Position numbers and translations under genes: made by a program. The notes beneath the pieces are model-generated. The model ran no database searches and was not told the origin of the DNA. It saw nothing but the letters and a program-made list of their open reading frames with translations. A stretch of DNA of 64,000 nucleotides from Thermoproteota archaeon (GTDB lineage Archaea > Korarchaeota > Korarchaeia > Korarchaeales > Korarchaeaceae), in contig JAOZFN010000017.1 of NCBI GenBank assembly GCA_027492205.1, positions 1-64,000 on the forward strand. Reading direction: 5' to 3'. Positions 30,088 through 38,438 of this stretch are shown here, in pieces (the first letter of the stretch is position 1; every line of letters begins with the position of its first letter).

Positions 30088-30960
30088 TTGATGGTCTCGG
30101 TGTCGGGCGGGAAGGGGGGTACGGGCAAGTCGACGGTGGCCGTTAACCTGGCCGCGCTCCTCTCGCGGGATCTCAGGCTGGTGCTGGCTGATCTAGACGT
30201 GGAGAACCCCAACGACCACATCCTCTTGGGGGCCGAACTCGCGGGCGAGCGGCCCGTCAACATCATGCTGCCCTTCGTGAACTACCAGAAGTGCGTCAAG
30301 TGCGGGGCCTGCGGGAGGGTGTGCGACACCGGAGCCATGCTGATCTCGCCTGACGGCCTCCCCTACGTGATACCCAGGCTCTGCAGCGGGTGCAGGTCCT
30401 GCTACTTCGCGTGTCCCGTGGACGCCATCGTGGAGGGGAAGAGGACGATCGGGTACACCTACCTGTCGGAACTCGAGCTCGGCGAGTCCAAGATCACGCT
30501 GGTCACCGGATCCCTGAGGGAGGGAGAGGAGCACACTCCGCCTGTCGTCCTGGCCGCCAGGCGCAGGGCGCTCTCCGTCGAGGCGGACCTGCACCTGGTG
30601 GACACCTCCGCGGGGACGAGCAACTCCGTCGCGGCGGCGGTGGACGGGTCTAGGCTCCTCATAGCAGTCACGGAGCCCACCCCTCTGGGCCTGCACGACC
30701 TCGACCTGATTCTGGAGATGGCCCAGACCCTGGGGATGGAGGCATGGGTCGTCATAAACAGGGCCGGAATAGGACCGGAAGACGACCACGTCAGGCTGGT
30801 GAGGGAGAGGGGGGCCGAGATAGTCGCCCGGATACCCTACTCCAGGAGGGTGGTGGAGTCATACATCCGGGGGGTCCCGATCGTGCTCCACAGTCCCAAC
30901 TCTCCGGAGGCGGAGGAGTTCAGGCGGCTGGCAGAGATGGTGAGGGGGGTGGTTTCGTGA
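30088..30960 (+). CDS. MinD/ParA-type ATPase with inserted 2[4Fe-4S] ferredoxin domain
   Basis: A deviant Walker A (GGKGGTGKST, 7-16) opens a MinD-type ATPase. A ferredoxin domain is inserted after the first strands, with C69-x2-C72-x2-C75-x3-C79 and C99-x2-C102-x2-C105-x3-C109, then the second half of the ATPase follows (HLVDTSAGTSNSV). It starts at TTG 30088 or ATG 30091, just after the previous stop. Such proteins occur in pairs next to NifX-like genes in many anaerobes and are thought to handle metal-sulfur cofactors, related to Mrp/NBP35 carriers. It overlaps the second MinD by four bases (GTGA). Confidence 0.9.
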   Translation: MMVSVSGGKGGTGKSTVAVNLAALLSRDLRLVLADLDVENPNDHILLGAELAGERPVNIMLPFVNYQKCVKCGACGRVCDTGAMLISPDGLPYVIPRLCSGCRSCYFACPVDAIVEGKRTIGYTYLSELELGESKITLVTGSLREGEEHTPPVVLAARRRALSVEADLHLVDTSAGTSNSVAAAVDGSRLLIAVTEPTPLGLHDLDLILEMAQTLGMEAWVVINRAGIGPEDDHVRLVRERGAEIVARIPYSRRVVESYIRGVPIVLHSPNSPEAEEFRRLAEMVRGVVS

Positions 30961-31937
30961 TCGAGATAGCGATAGCCAGCGGGAAGGGCGGGGTCGGGAA
31001 GTCTACCGTCTCCGCCACGATAGTCCTGGCCGCGGCGAGATCCGGAAAGAGCGTGATCGCCGTCGACGCCGACGCGGACGCGCCAAACCTGCACCTGATA
31101 TTCGGGGTCAGGGAGTGGGAGTGGGAGAAGTCCTACGTCGAGAGCAAGGTCGCCGAGATAGTCCAGTCGCTCTGCACGAGGTGCGGCAGGTGCCGGGAGG
31201 TCTGCCCCTACGAGGCCATCCACGTTGACGAAGGGGGGAGGTTTGCGGTGAACCAGGTCATCTGCGAGGGGTGCCTGACGTGCTCCCTCGTGTGCCCGGA
31301 GAGGGGGGCCATAAGGCTGCTCTCCGCCGAGTCGGGGAGGCTCAGGAGGACGACCACTAGCTACGGCTTCCCGCTCGTCTCCGCGAGGCTTAACCCGGGG
31401 AGGCCGAACTCCGGCAAGCTGGTGACCGAAGAGAAGTCAATGGCCAAGGAGCTTGCCTCGCAGGACTCCCTGGTGGTGGTGGACTCCGCGGCAGGGATAG
31501 GGTGCCAGGTGGTCTCGAGCCTGGCCGGGGCCAACGCTGCCATACTGGTGGCCGAGCCAACCCCGGCGAGCTTCGCCGCGCTGAAGAGAGTCTTCAGGCT
31601 CACGAGGCACTTCATGCAGCCCGCCGGGCTGGTCATCAACAAGCACGACGTCAACCCCGGGGTGACGGAGGAGATGGAGGCGTTCGCCCGGAGGAAGAAC
31701 ATTGACCTGCTGGGCCGGATCCCCTATGACGATGCCATTCCCAAGAGCATGGCCGTGATGAAGCCGGTGGTCGAGGCCTTTCCGGACAGCCCCGCGTCGA
31801 GGGCCCTGATGGAAGTCGCGGAGAGGGTCATGGCAATAGTCGACGACTGGCAGTCGTGGTTCACGAGGTTCAGGCCGAGAGAGCCCGAGCCGTACCGGCC
31901 CATCATAATAAGGCCGGAGGGGCTTCCGGGGGATTGA
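30957..31937 (+). CDS. Second MinD-type ATPase with ferredoxin insertion
   Basis: Walker A SGKGGVGKST (8-17) and VDADADAPNLHL identify a MinD ATPase. The ferredoxin insertion has C73-x2-C76-x2-C79-x3-C83 and C103-x2-C106-x2-C109-x3-C113. The C-terminal half includes VVVDSAAGIGCQVVSSLAGAN and LVAEPTPAS. It is longer than its partner by a Pro-rich tail (RPREPEPYRPIIIRPEG). GTG 30957 overlaps the first MinD stop, so the two are made together and probably form a heterodimer. No other partner enzyme in the operon identifies the client. Confidence 0.9.
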   Translation: MIEIAIASGKGGVGKSTVSATIVLAAARSGKSVIAVDADADAPNLHLIFGVREWEWEKSYVESKVAEIVQSLCTRCGRCREVCPYEAIHVDEGGRFAVNQVICEGCLTCSLVCPERGAIRLLSAESGRLRRTTTSYGFPLVSARLNPGRPNSGKLVTEEKSMAKELASQDSLVVVDSAAGIGCQVVSSLAGANAAILVAEPTPASFAALKRVFRLTRHFMQPAGLVINKHDVNPGVTEEMEAFARRKNIDLLGRIPYDDAIPKSMAVMKPVVEAFPDSPASRALMEVAERVMAIVDDWQSWFTRFRPREPEPYRPIIIRPEGLPGD

Positions 31938-31946
31938 CGAGGGGGG

Positions 31947-32300
31947 ATGCTCGTGGGAACGGTGAAGGTGGGTCTGGCCGTGGAGGACGACTCTGGTCTG
32001 GACTCAAGGGTGAGTTCCAGGTTTGGGAGGGCCCCGTTCCTCGCCATAGTCGAGCTGGAGGACGGGGAAATCGGGGGAGTGAGAGTGGTGGAGAACCCCG
32101 GCGCCTCGGCCAGGAGCGGCGCGGGGATCAAGGCAGTCCAGAGGCTGCTGGAGGAGGGCGTCAGGGTAGCGGTCGCTGGCGCCTTCGGACCGAACGCCAT
32201 GACGGCGCTGGAGGAGCTGGGGATAGAGACCGTAGAGCTCGCTGGTGTCTCGGTCGAGGAGGCCCTGCAGAGGATCCGGACGAGGCTACAGGGCCAATGA
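31947..32300 (+). CDS. NifX-like (dinitrogenase iron-molybdenum cofactor family) protein
   Basis: A single PF02579-type domain: VGLAVEDDSGLDSRVSSRFGRAPFLAIVELEDGEI, a central SGAGIKAVQRLLEEGVRVAVAGAFGPNAMTAL, and a C-terminal helix. Such proteins can hold Fe-S or Mo-Fe-S clusters. It ends the operon with DUF59 and two MinD ATPases. A paralogue at 764-1336 carries an added coiled coil. The start is unsure: ATG 31947 touches GAGGGGGG, so GTG 31953 or 31962 may be used. Confidence 0.85.
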   Translation: MLVGTVKVGLAVEDDSGLDSRVSSRFGRAPFLAIVELEDGEIGGVRVVENPGASARSGAGIKAVQRLLEEGVRVAVAGAFGPNAMTALEELGIETVELAGVSVEEALQRIRTRLQGQ

Positions 32301-32401
32301 GACCTGTAGCGCCCAGAGGAAACTCCTGCAGAGAGATAGGGGCCTGAGATGAGTCGTGAGGCAACAACTTCGGTTCGACGCTTGACTTGACCGACGGGGC
32401 G

Positions 32402-32407
32402 AAAAAA
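32402..32407 (-). terminator. Oligo-T terminator for minus-strand operon
   Basis: On the minus strand TCTCTTTTTTCG begins about 14 nt after the stop of the 102-residue gene at 32422. The remaining stretch 32301-32401 holds nothing else that I recognise. Confidence 0.5.
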
Positions 32408-32421
32408 GAGAGATTGGGGGC

Positions 32422-32730
32422 CTACCTCAGGAGCACGTCGTGTCTCAGGGGATGCTTGGTGGCCTGGCTCGCAAGGACGAAGGCGGTCTCTAGGTCCGCC
32501 GCCTGGGCGGCGTCGGCGTACCCGTTCCACACCCATCTCACAACAAGCCTTCCCCCGTCGAATCGCATCTCCAAGACTAGAAGGAGCTGACCACCGGCAT
32601 AGGGTTGCAGGTCACGTGTGAGCGCTGCAGCGGGAGTTGCCAATCCCTGACGGTGCGGGAATTTATGGTACTGGGCCTCTGCTGACCCGGCATTCAATTC
32701 GCAGATTATTCGAGCCAGTTCAGTATCCAC
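32422..32730 (-). CDS. Small uncharacterised protein overlapping the COG2401 gene
   Basis: A 102-residue protein with a predicted beta-strand stretch (QLLLVLEMRFDGGRLVVRWVW) and a final helix (ETAFVLASQATKHPLRHD). I do not recognise it. GTG 32730 overlaps the end of the ABC/GNAT gene by 11 bases, so translation is probably coupled, and an oligo-T terminator follows its stop. Coupling suggests a partner of that protein. Confidence is moderate because the gene is short. Confidence 0.55.
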   Translation of the reverse strand: MDTELARIICELNAGSAEAQYHKFPHRQGLATPAAALTRDLQPYAGGQLLLVLEMRFDGGRLVVRWVWNGYADAAQAADLETAFVLASQATKHPLRHDVLLR

Positions 32731-34636
32731 CCTTCGACTCGGACACGGTGCCGTATCCGACGAAGAGTATCCTATCCGGGTCCAGGGCTCTGATCACCTC
32801 CCTCCTGTGGGTTACAACCAAGGCGGTTATCCCAGACTCTCTGGCCAGCTTCCCGAAGGCCCTGGCAATCCTCATCGCCGTCAGGGCATCTAGGTGGGCG
32901 GCGAACTCGTCAACCAGCAGCACGTTGGGCCTCTCGGCGAGCACGCTGGCCAGCCTCGCCCTCTCCCTCTGGCCCGTGGAAAGCTCGGCGTACCTGGCCC
33001 TGTAGAGGACGGCGTCGGAGAGGCCGCACCTGTTCAGCACCTCGACGGCGGTCCTCTCGTCGCCCAGCCTGGCGTAGACGTGTTCTAGGATGGACTCGTC
33101 TCCAAACCGCGGCTCCCTCTCCCCGGGGATCAGAACGCCCACCCTGGAGTTCTCCGGGGCCCGAACCCTCCCCGCGGTTGGCTCGAACTTCCTCCCCCTC
33201 AGCCCCCCGCAGGCCCCCCAGATCAGCCTGAGCAGCGTGGTCTTGCCGGCCCCCGAGGCCCCGACCACGGCGATCACCTCCCCCGGAGAGATCTCCAGGT
33301 TCACGTTCCTCAGGACCTGCCTCTGTATGACCCTGCTCCTCACCCCAAAGGCTTCCAAGAGGTCCCTGAGCCTATCGGGGAGGCCATCGACGTTCAACTC
33401 GCTCTCGAACACCATGGATACGTCCTCGAGCCTTATGGGACCCTTGAGCCGCTCGACCTGCCCGTAGGTCGGGACGCAGAGCCTGCCGCCGTGCTCCCTG
33501 GCGACGGGGTCGGTCCGCAGGAATCTCTCCAGCGCCTCCCTCCCCTCGTCGGTCAGCGGGTAGTAGAGGACCGGCCTGCCCGAGGCGGTGTCCCAGACGT
33601 ACCTGAAGCCCACCTTCTCGAAGAAGGGGTTGTACCTGGCCATCTGGGCGATGGTCTCGACCAGGTGCTTCCTCCTCCTCATCTCGGGGATCCTGCGCTC
33701 CCGGATCCACTCGTGGGCCGCCCTCACCGAGAGCTGTCCCAGCCCGTCGGACCTGTAGTCCGGGTGCACGACGACCCTCGCCACCCTGGACGCGGCGGCG
33801 TTCGTCCTCCTCAGCGCCTCCGTCTTGACCTCTTCCCAGAGCCTCCTCAGCCCGACTTGAACGCCGTACCTCCTCCTGAGCTCGGCCAGCCTCTCCCTAA
33901 GGAGCTCCTCGGGGTTGTAGACCGGGTGGAACCAGTCCTCCGGGAACACCCTCTCCCTGATGTCCCTCACGATAGAGCCGTCCGGGAGCCTTCGGTGCAT
34001 CTTCGGCACCGGAGGGTCGATCCGCACGTAGGCCACATACTGGGGCTCGTACTCCTCCCTCTCGACGAGTTCTAGAACCAGAAACCTCGAGGCCGGGGTC
34101 GACCCCTTGATCTCCAGTATGTGGACGCGCTCGTCGGTGCCGCAGTTCGGGCACGTGGGCTTCGTGTTGGCCTCCATTATCTCGCCGCAGACGTCGCACC
34201 TCCACAGGGCGACGAGCTCCTTCTCGGAGGCGTAGTGATACTGCTCCAGCTCCGCGACGGCCTCGAAGTCCCTCTCGTAGGCGGCCTCCCTCGCCCTGAT
34301 CTTGTAGGTGTAGACGGGCTCCCCCGTCACCGGGCTCACCCTCTGGGACTCGTGGTGCCTGGAGAAGACCGGCCACGCCTGCACGGGCCCCTCCACGGTG
34401 ACTCTCCACAGGGCGTAGTCGTCGAACCCGAGCCTCGAGCCGTCCCTCAGTAGCCCATTCCTGACCTCCAGCAGGACCGGCTCGCCGGTGTCAAACCACT
34501 GGGCCACCGTCCCGGACATGAGGAGAGAGACCTCCGAGCCGTCGACCTCGACCTGGAGGATCCCGAACCACCTGCTCCTGAAGCGGGGAATCTCGGAGCC
34601 GACCACGCGGCCCCTCAGCTTGGACCTCGACGCCAC
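32720..34636 (-). CDS. ABC-type ATPase fused to Zn ribbon and GNAT-like acetyltransferase domain (COG2401 type)
   Basis: Domain order: an N-terminal beta domain, a rubredoxin-like Zn ribbon (C147-x2-C150...C162-x2-C165), a GNAT-like region (about 280-365; VARVVVHPDYRSDGLGQLSVRAA fits the acetyl-CoA loop, and YNPFFEKVGFRYVW fits the end), and a complete ABC ATPase (Walker A GASGAGKT 459-466, signature LSTGQ 552-556, Walker B LLVDEF 573-578, H-loop H610). This fusion is known in archaea as COG2401; its substrate is unknown. There is no membrane segment, so it is not a transporter by itself. The start GTG 34636 has GTATTTAG about 22-28 nt upstream. RNA or protein acetylation is a plausible role. 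Confidence 0.88.
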   Translation of the reverse strand: MASRSKLRGRVVGSEIPRFRSRWFGILQVEVDGSEVSLLMSGTVAQWFDTGEPVLLEVRNGLLRDGSRLGFDDYALWRVTVEGPVQAWPVFSRHHESQRVSPVTGEPVYTYKIRAREAAYERDFEAVAELEQYHYASEKELVALWRCDVCGEIMEANTKPTCPNCGTDERVHILEIKGSTPASRFLVLELVEREEYEPQYVAYVRIDPPVPKMHRRLPDGSIVRDIRERVFPEDWFHPVYNPEELLRERLAELRRRYGVQVGLRRLWEEVKTEALRRTNAAASRVARVVVHPDYRSDGLGQLSVRAAHEWIRERRIPEMRRRKHLVETIAQMARYNPFFEKVGFRYVWDTASGRPVLYYPLTDEGREALERFLRTDPVAREHGGRLCVPTYGQVERLKGPIRLEDVSMVFESELNVDGLPDRLRDLLEAFGVRSRVIQRQVLRNVNLEISPGEVIAVVGASGAGKTTLLRLIWGACGGLRGRKFEPTAGRVRAPENSRVGVLIPGEREPRFGDESILEHVYARLGDERTAVEVLNRCGLSDAVLYRARYAELSTGQRERARLASVLAERPNVLLVDEFAAHLDALTAMRIARAFGKLARESGITALVVTHRREVIRALDPDRILFVGYGTVSESKGGY

Positions 34637-34681
34637 AGGGTTACGGGGGCCCGAATGCTAAATACTCAGCGGGCTGCGGGC

Positions 34682-36037
34682 TCACCCTACCGCCGATCGC
34701 TCCCCCTGGTCGACTGTGGTCACCCTAACCACGGCGAGGGCGTCCGGGGCGACCTCGGCGAGGGCAGCCTGCACCTCGTGGGCGAGCCTGTTGGCCTCGG
34801 CCAGGCTCATGGATGGGTCGGCCCCCACGGTGACCTCTAGCCTGAACCCTCCGTCCGCGCACCTGACGCTCATCACCCTGGCCCACTTCACGGAGGGGAC
34901 AGATTCGACGGCGCGCCGGACGGCCTCGAGGTCGAGGTCATGCCGAGGCCGCTGGGCGAAGTGGTCTATGTGCGCCACGACCTGTCGGAGCGACAGCTCC
35001 TTAGCGATCTTCTTCTCGACCCTCCGGGCGATCTCGTCAGCCTCACCCAGCCTCAGACTCCCGTCTATCACCAAGTGGAGGGTGAGCCTGTCCCTGCCCG
35101 GTCCGTAAAGCTCTATGGAGTGGGCGCCTATGACCCCGGCCTCGGACTTCGCGATCCTCGCTGCCTTGACCGCCAGGCTCTCACCGGCCGGCCTCACGGC
35201 GAGGGTCACGTCGCACGGGCTGTTGACGATCCTCTCAACGGCCCGATGGGCCTCCATCATCACCCGAGAAGCCTGCTCGGTGGTGAGCTCCGGGTCTACC
35301 CCCACCACCGCGTCGACCAGCACGAGTCGTCCGACCCTCCGGGCCCTTACCCTCTCGACCCGCCTCACGCCGGGCGTGGACGAGAGGGCCTCCCGGATCG
35401 ACTCGACGAGCCACGGATCGATCCTGTCCAGCAGATCGGTGGCCGACCAGTAGGCGACCCTCAGCGTTGACGGCATGATGGCCAGCGAGACCACGATCGC
35501 CGAGGCGGGGTCCAGCCACGGCGCAACCCTGCTGGATATCAGGAGGACTCCGGCGACCACAAGAGTCCTGCCGGCGTCCCAGCCGTAGTTCAGGGCCTCC
35601 GACTGGAGCACCCTGCTCTCCTCGCCCCTGCCGACGGCCCAGAGGGCGGCTGACCTGAAGACGTTGACGACGCTGGTGCCGACTAGGGCCCACAGAGCCA
35701 CAGCGGGCGCGCGGGGCGCCGCGTAGCCGAGGAGGAGGGACCCAGCGCTTCTGAACAGCACGTAGGCCTCGGCCTCGAAGAGGAGGGCCGAGGTGAGGAG
35801 TCCCAGCAGGCTGTCGTACTTGGCGTGTCCGTAGGGGTGATCCGCGTCGGGCGGCCTCCTAGAGAGCCTTATGGCCAAGAGGCTGACCGATGACGTGGCC
35901 ACGTCGCCTAGGGAGTCGACGACCTCCGCTGCAACCATTACGCTCCCAGTGATTAGCTGGACGAACGCCTTCACGGCCACTGTGGCAACTGACACCGCTA
36001 TCGATGCCGCGGCGGCCCTCTCAGCGCGTGTCGACAT
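34682..36037 (-). CDS. CDF-family metal cation exporter with three tandem C-terminal domains
   Basis: Residues 1-190 are a six-helix cation diffusion facilitator (EVVDSLGDVATSSVSLLAI, DHPYGHAKYDSLLGLL, EALNYGWDAGRT). It probably expels Fe, Mn, Zn or similar ions in exchange for protons. The cytoplasmic region is unusually long: I count three copies of the ferredoxin-like dimerisation domain, starting near VRRVERVRARRVGRLV, VIGAHSIELYGPGRDRL and VKWARVMSVRCADGGF. Typical CDF proteins have one and about 300 residues in all; this has 451. I set the start at ATG 36037; the frame runs on to 36553 but that part is antisense to the SDR gene. Confidence 0.85.
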   Translation of the reverse strand: MSTRAERAAAASIAVSVATVAVKAFVQLITGSVMVAAEVVDSLGDVATSSVSLLAIRLSRRPPDADHPYGHAKYDSLLGLLTSALLFEAEAYVLFRSAGSLLLGYAAPRAPAVALWALVGTSVVNVFRSAALWAVGRGEESRVLQSEALNYGWDAGRTLVVAGVLLISSRVAPWLDPASAIVVSLAIMPSTLRVAYWSATDLLDRIDPWLVESIREALSSTPGVRRVERVRARRVGRLVLVDAVVGVDPELTTEQASRVMMEAHRAVERIVNSPCDVTLAVRPAGESLAVKAARIAKSEAGVIGAHSIELYGPGRDRLTLHLVIDGSLRLGEADEIARRVEKKIAKELSLRQVVAHIDHFAQRPRHDLDLEAVRRAVESVPSVKWARVMSVRCADGGFRLEVTVGADPSMSLAEANRLAHEVQAALAEVAPDALAVVRVTTVDQGERSAVG

Positions 36038-36065
36038 TCGCTCCGGGCGACGGAGCGGCGGCAGG

Positions 36066-36070
36066 TTTAA
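36066..36070. promoter_or_regulatory. Shared TATA element of CDF and SDR genes
   Basis: GGTTTAAGG is symmetric at its core (TTTAA). It lies 26-30 nt before GTG 36096 on the plus strand and 29-33 nt before ATG 36037 on the minus strand. No other AT-rich block lies in this 58-nt gap. Confidence 0.5.
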
Positions 36071-36095
36071 GGGGTTTTCCCCGCGAGTATGAGGC

Positions 36096-36884
36096 GTGGA
36101 CCTGGGTCTCAGGGGCAAGCTGGCGCTGGTGACGGCGTCAAGCAGGGGGATAGGCCGCGCGTGCGCGGAGGCCCTGGCCAGGGAGGGCGCCAGGGTCATC
36201 ATATCCTCCAGGGACGAGGGGGCCCTGAGGCGGGCGGCGCGGGAGATCTCCGCTGCAACCGGGTCAGAGGTCCTGTGGAAGGCGGCGGACCTCACGTCGA
36301 GGGCGGACGTCGAGTCGCTGGCGGACTTTGTGGGGGAGGCAGGCGGGGCGGACGTGTTCGTCTTCAACACGGGAGGTCCCAGGCCCGCGAGGTTCTTCGA
36401 GACGTCGGAGGAGGACTGGTACCACGCGTTCGAGCTCCTCCTGATGAGCGCCGTCAGGCTGACAAGGAGGCTGGCGCCCACCATGATCGAGAGGGGGTGG
36501 GGGAGGATCGTATACGTGACGTCCGTGGCCATAAGGCAGCCGATTCCCGACATAGCCCTCTCGAACGTCGTAAGGATCTCGCTGGCCGGATTGGTGAAGA
36601 CCCTGGCGCTGGAGCTGGCGCCTCACAACGTGCTCGTCAACGGGGTCATGCCCGGCATAACGCTCACCGACAGGGTCAGGCAGCTGGCCGAGGCGAGGGC
36701 GCAGAGGGAGGAGATCACCGTGGAGGAGGCGATCCGCAGGATGACCTCCGGCGTGCCGGTTGGGAGGGCCGCGTCGCCAGAGGAGGTCGCGTGGGTCGTG
36801 GCATTCCTGGCCAGTGAGAGGGCCAGCTACGTGACGGGCGCCATGATCCCAGTGGATGGGGGCAGGATACTCTCCGTGTTCTGA
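36096..36884 (+). CDS. Short-chain dehydrogenase/reductase lacking the usual catalytic Tyr
   Basis: The Rossmann start LALVTASSRGIGRACAEALA gives the TGxxxGIG cofactor loop; the N-x-G-G variant VFNTGGPRPAR replaces NNAG. The catalytic region reads YVTSVAIRQPIPDIALSNVVRISLAGLVKTLA. A Ser is present but the YxxxK pair of classical SDRs is replaced by LSNVVR. This occurs in an SDR subgroup annotated as FabG-like whose activity is unproven. The C terminus has the conserved GAMIPVDGG. It starts at GTG 36096 with a TATA box 26-30 nt upstream. The substrate is unknown. Confidence 0.85.
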   Translation: MDLGLRGKLALVTASSRGIGRACAEALAREGARVIISSRDEGALRRAAREISAATGSEVLWKAADLTSRADVESLADFVGEAGGADVFVFNTGGPRPARFFETSEEDWYHAFELLLMSAVRLTRRLAPTMIERGWGRIVYVTSVAIRQPIPDIALSNVVRISLAGLVKTLALELAPHNVLVNGVMPGITLTDRVRQLAEARAQREEITVEEAIRRMTSGVPVGRAASPEEVAWVVAFLASERASYVTGAMIPVDGGRILSVF

Positions 36885-36944
36885 GCTCGCCGGTCTCCGG
36901 CGCGGCACGGTTATAGCCAGGCGCGCCGGGCTCTGCAGGGAGAC

Positions 36945-37547
36945 ATGGGCAGGAGGGCCGTCGCCTTCGACTTGGACGGGACGCTGCTGACCCTGCCGGT
37001 ACCCTGGACGGAACTCAAGCTAAAGGTCTCTAAGGCGCTATCGAGGCCGGTTTACAGCTTCAGAGACCTCTTCAGGGAGCTGTGGGGAACCGAGGACTAC
37101 TGGACGGTAAGCTCCATGGTTGAAGAAGCCGAGGTTGAGGCGGTCTCAGGATCGGCTATGTTCTCAGAGGCCAAGACGGTCCTAGGGGGACTCGCCACCA
37201 GGTTTGACATCTACCTGATAACCCTTCAATCGAGGAGGGCGGCAGACGCCGCGCTCAGGTTTCACGGGATCAGGCGGCTGTTCCGGGGGCTCATAACGAG
37301 AGAGGACGGGCCCGACAGGCCCTCACAGGCCAGGGTCCTAGTGAGGCGGGTGGGGCGCGCCGTCTCCCTGGTCGATGATCACCTAGACCAGCTGGTCGAG
37401 GTCCAGGCGGCGGGGCTGGGTCTCAGGGAGATCTGGGTGTGCAGAGAAGGCTCGATAGACTGTGTGAGGAGGGCTGAACGTCTGGGCTTCAGGGGCGACG
37501 TGGTGAGGAGCCTCAGGGAGGTCCCGCTGCTCCTTAGCGGGGGGTGA
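36945..37547 (+). CDS. HAD-superfamily hydrolase
   Basis: Motif I is AFDLDGTLL with the nucleophile Asp; motif II Thr/Ser lies in LITLQS; the acidic motif IV is LVDDHLDQLVEVQAAGLG. The cap is helical (PWTELKLKVSKALSRPVYSFRDLF). It is likely a phosphatase of the HAD-IA type; its substrate is unknown. CACGGTTATAGCC around 36907-36915 may be the promoter. The stop overlaps the transporter start by four bases (GTGA), so the two form an operon. Confidence 0.8.
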   Translation: MGRRAVAFDLDGTLLTLPVPWTELKLKVSKALSRPVYSFRDLFRELWGTEDYWTVSSMVEEAEVEAVSGSAMFSEAKTVLGGLATRFDIYLITLQSRRAADAALRFHGIRRLFRGLITREDGPDRPSQARVLVRRVGRAVSLVDDHLDQLVEVQAAGLGLREIWVCREGSIDCVRRAERLGFRGDVVRSLREVPLLLSGG

Positions 37548-38401
37548 CGGGCCTGATCACGTACATGCTCGAGGCCCTGGCGGCGGCCGTGATCTGGGGG
37601 CTCGTACCCCTCATGATCGAGTTCGCCGTCCGCAGGACCGACCCCGTCTACGTCAACGCGTGGCGCAACGTTGGGGCCGCGGCCGCGCTGATCCCGGTCT
37701 GCGTCTCCGAGGGGGTTCTGGGCATGAGCGCCCGGGCGGCGGCCTTCACGCTGGCCAGCGCGGCCGTGGGTCCGGGAATAGGCCTCCTGGCCTACACGGA
37801 GGCGCTTAACAGAGAGGGCCCCTCCAGGGTAGTACCCATATCCTTCACCTACGTCGTCTGGGCCCAAATGCTGGGAGGGGTCCTCTTCGGGGAGCCCGTC
37901 GGGCCGCTCACCCTGGCTGGAGCCCTCTTGTCTGTCTCGGGAATATGGGTGCTGTCGTCTGGCGGAGAGGCCCCCCGAGGATCCTCGGCCGTTGGACTAG
38001 CCCTCCTGACGTCGGCCTCTTGGGCCCTAGGCGCCGTCCTCTCCAGGGAGGCGTTGTTCTACGCTCACCCGCTCACGGTGGCCGCCTGGAGGGCCGCTGC
38101 GCTGGCGGCGGCCTTCTCAGGCTGGTACGCTCTCCGCGGATCCTCTTTGTCCAGGGACCCCCCGGCGGCGGGGGTCTCGGCGGCCAGCGGCACCTTAGGG
38201 CTGGGGGTGGGGCTCGTACTCTACTACACGGCCATGGAGGTCCTGGGGGTTGGGCCTTCGTCTCTGGCCAGCTCGGTCACACCACTAGTGTCGCAGGTCG
38301 CCGGGAGGCTGGTCAGCGGGGAGCCTCTGAGCGCCAGGATATTAGCGGGCGGGATACTGATCAGCCTGGGGCTCGCCATGGTTGCGCTCCAGCTCACGTG
38401 A
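37544..38401 (+). CDS. EamA/DMT-superfamily transporter
   Basis: Ten predicted membrane helices arise from two EamA repeats. The first begins ALAAAVIWGLVPLMIEF and ends LSVSGIWVLSSG; the second begins LLTSASWALGAVLSREALF and ends ILISLGLAMVALQ. The family exports amino acids, nucleosides or other metabolites; no substrate clue is present. GTG 37544 overlaps the HAD stop, suggesting joint expression. Confidence 0.85.
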   Translation: MTGLITYMLEALAAAVIWGLVPLMIEFAVRRTDPVYVNAWRNVGAAAALIPVCVSEGVLGMSARAAAFTLASAAVGPGIGLLAYTEALNREGPSRVVPISFTYVVWAQMLGGVLFGEPVGPLTLAGALLSVSGIWVLSSGGEAPRGSSAVGLALLTSASWALGAVLSREALFYAHPLTVAAWRAAALAAAFSGWYALRGSSLSRDPPAAGVSAASGTLGLGVGLVLYYTAMEVLGVGPSSLASSVTPLVSQVAGRLVSGEPLSARILAGGILISLGLAMVALQLT

Positions 38402-38438
38402 TCGAGCGAAGGGTTCTTCGCCGGTGAACGCGCGGATA

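Noticed and set aside
36038-36553. Long N-terminal extension of the CDF gene
   Set aside because: The extension is antisense to the SDR gene, and a TATA box supports ATG 36037.
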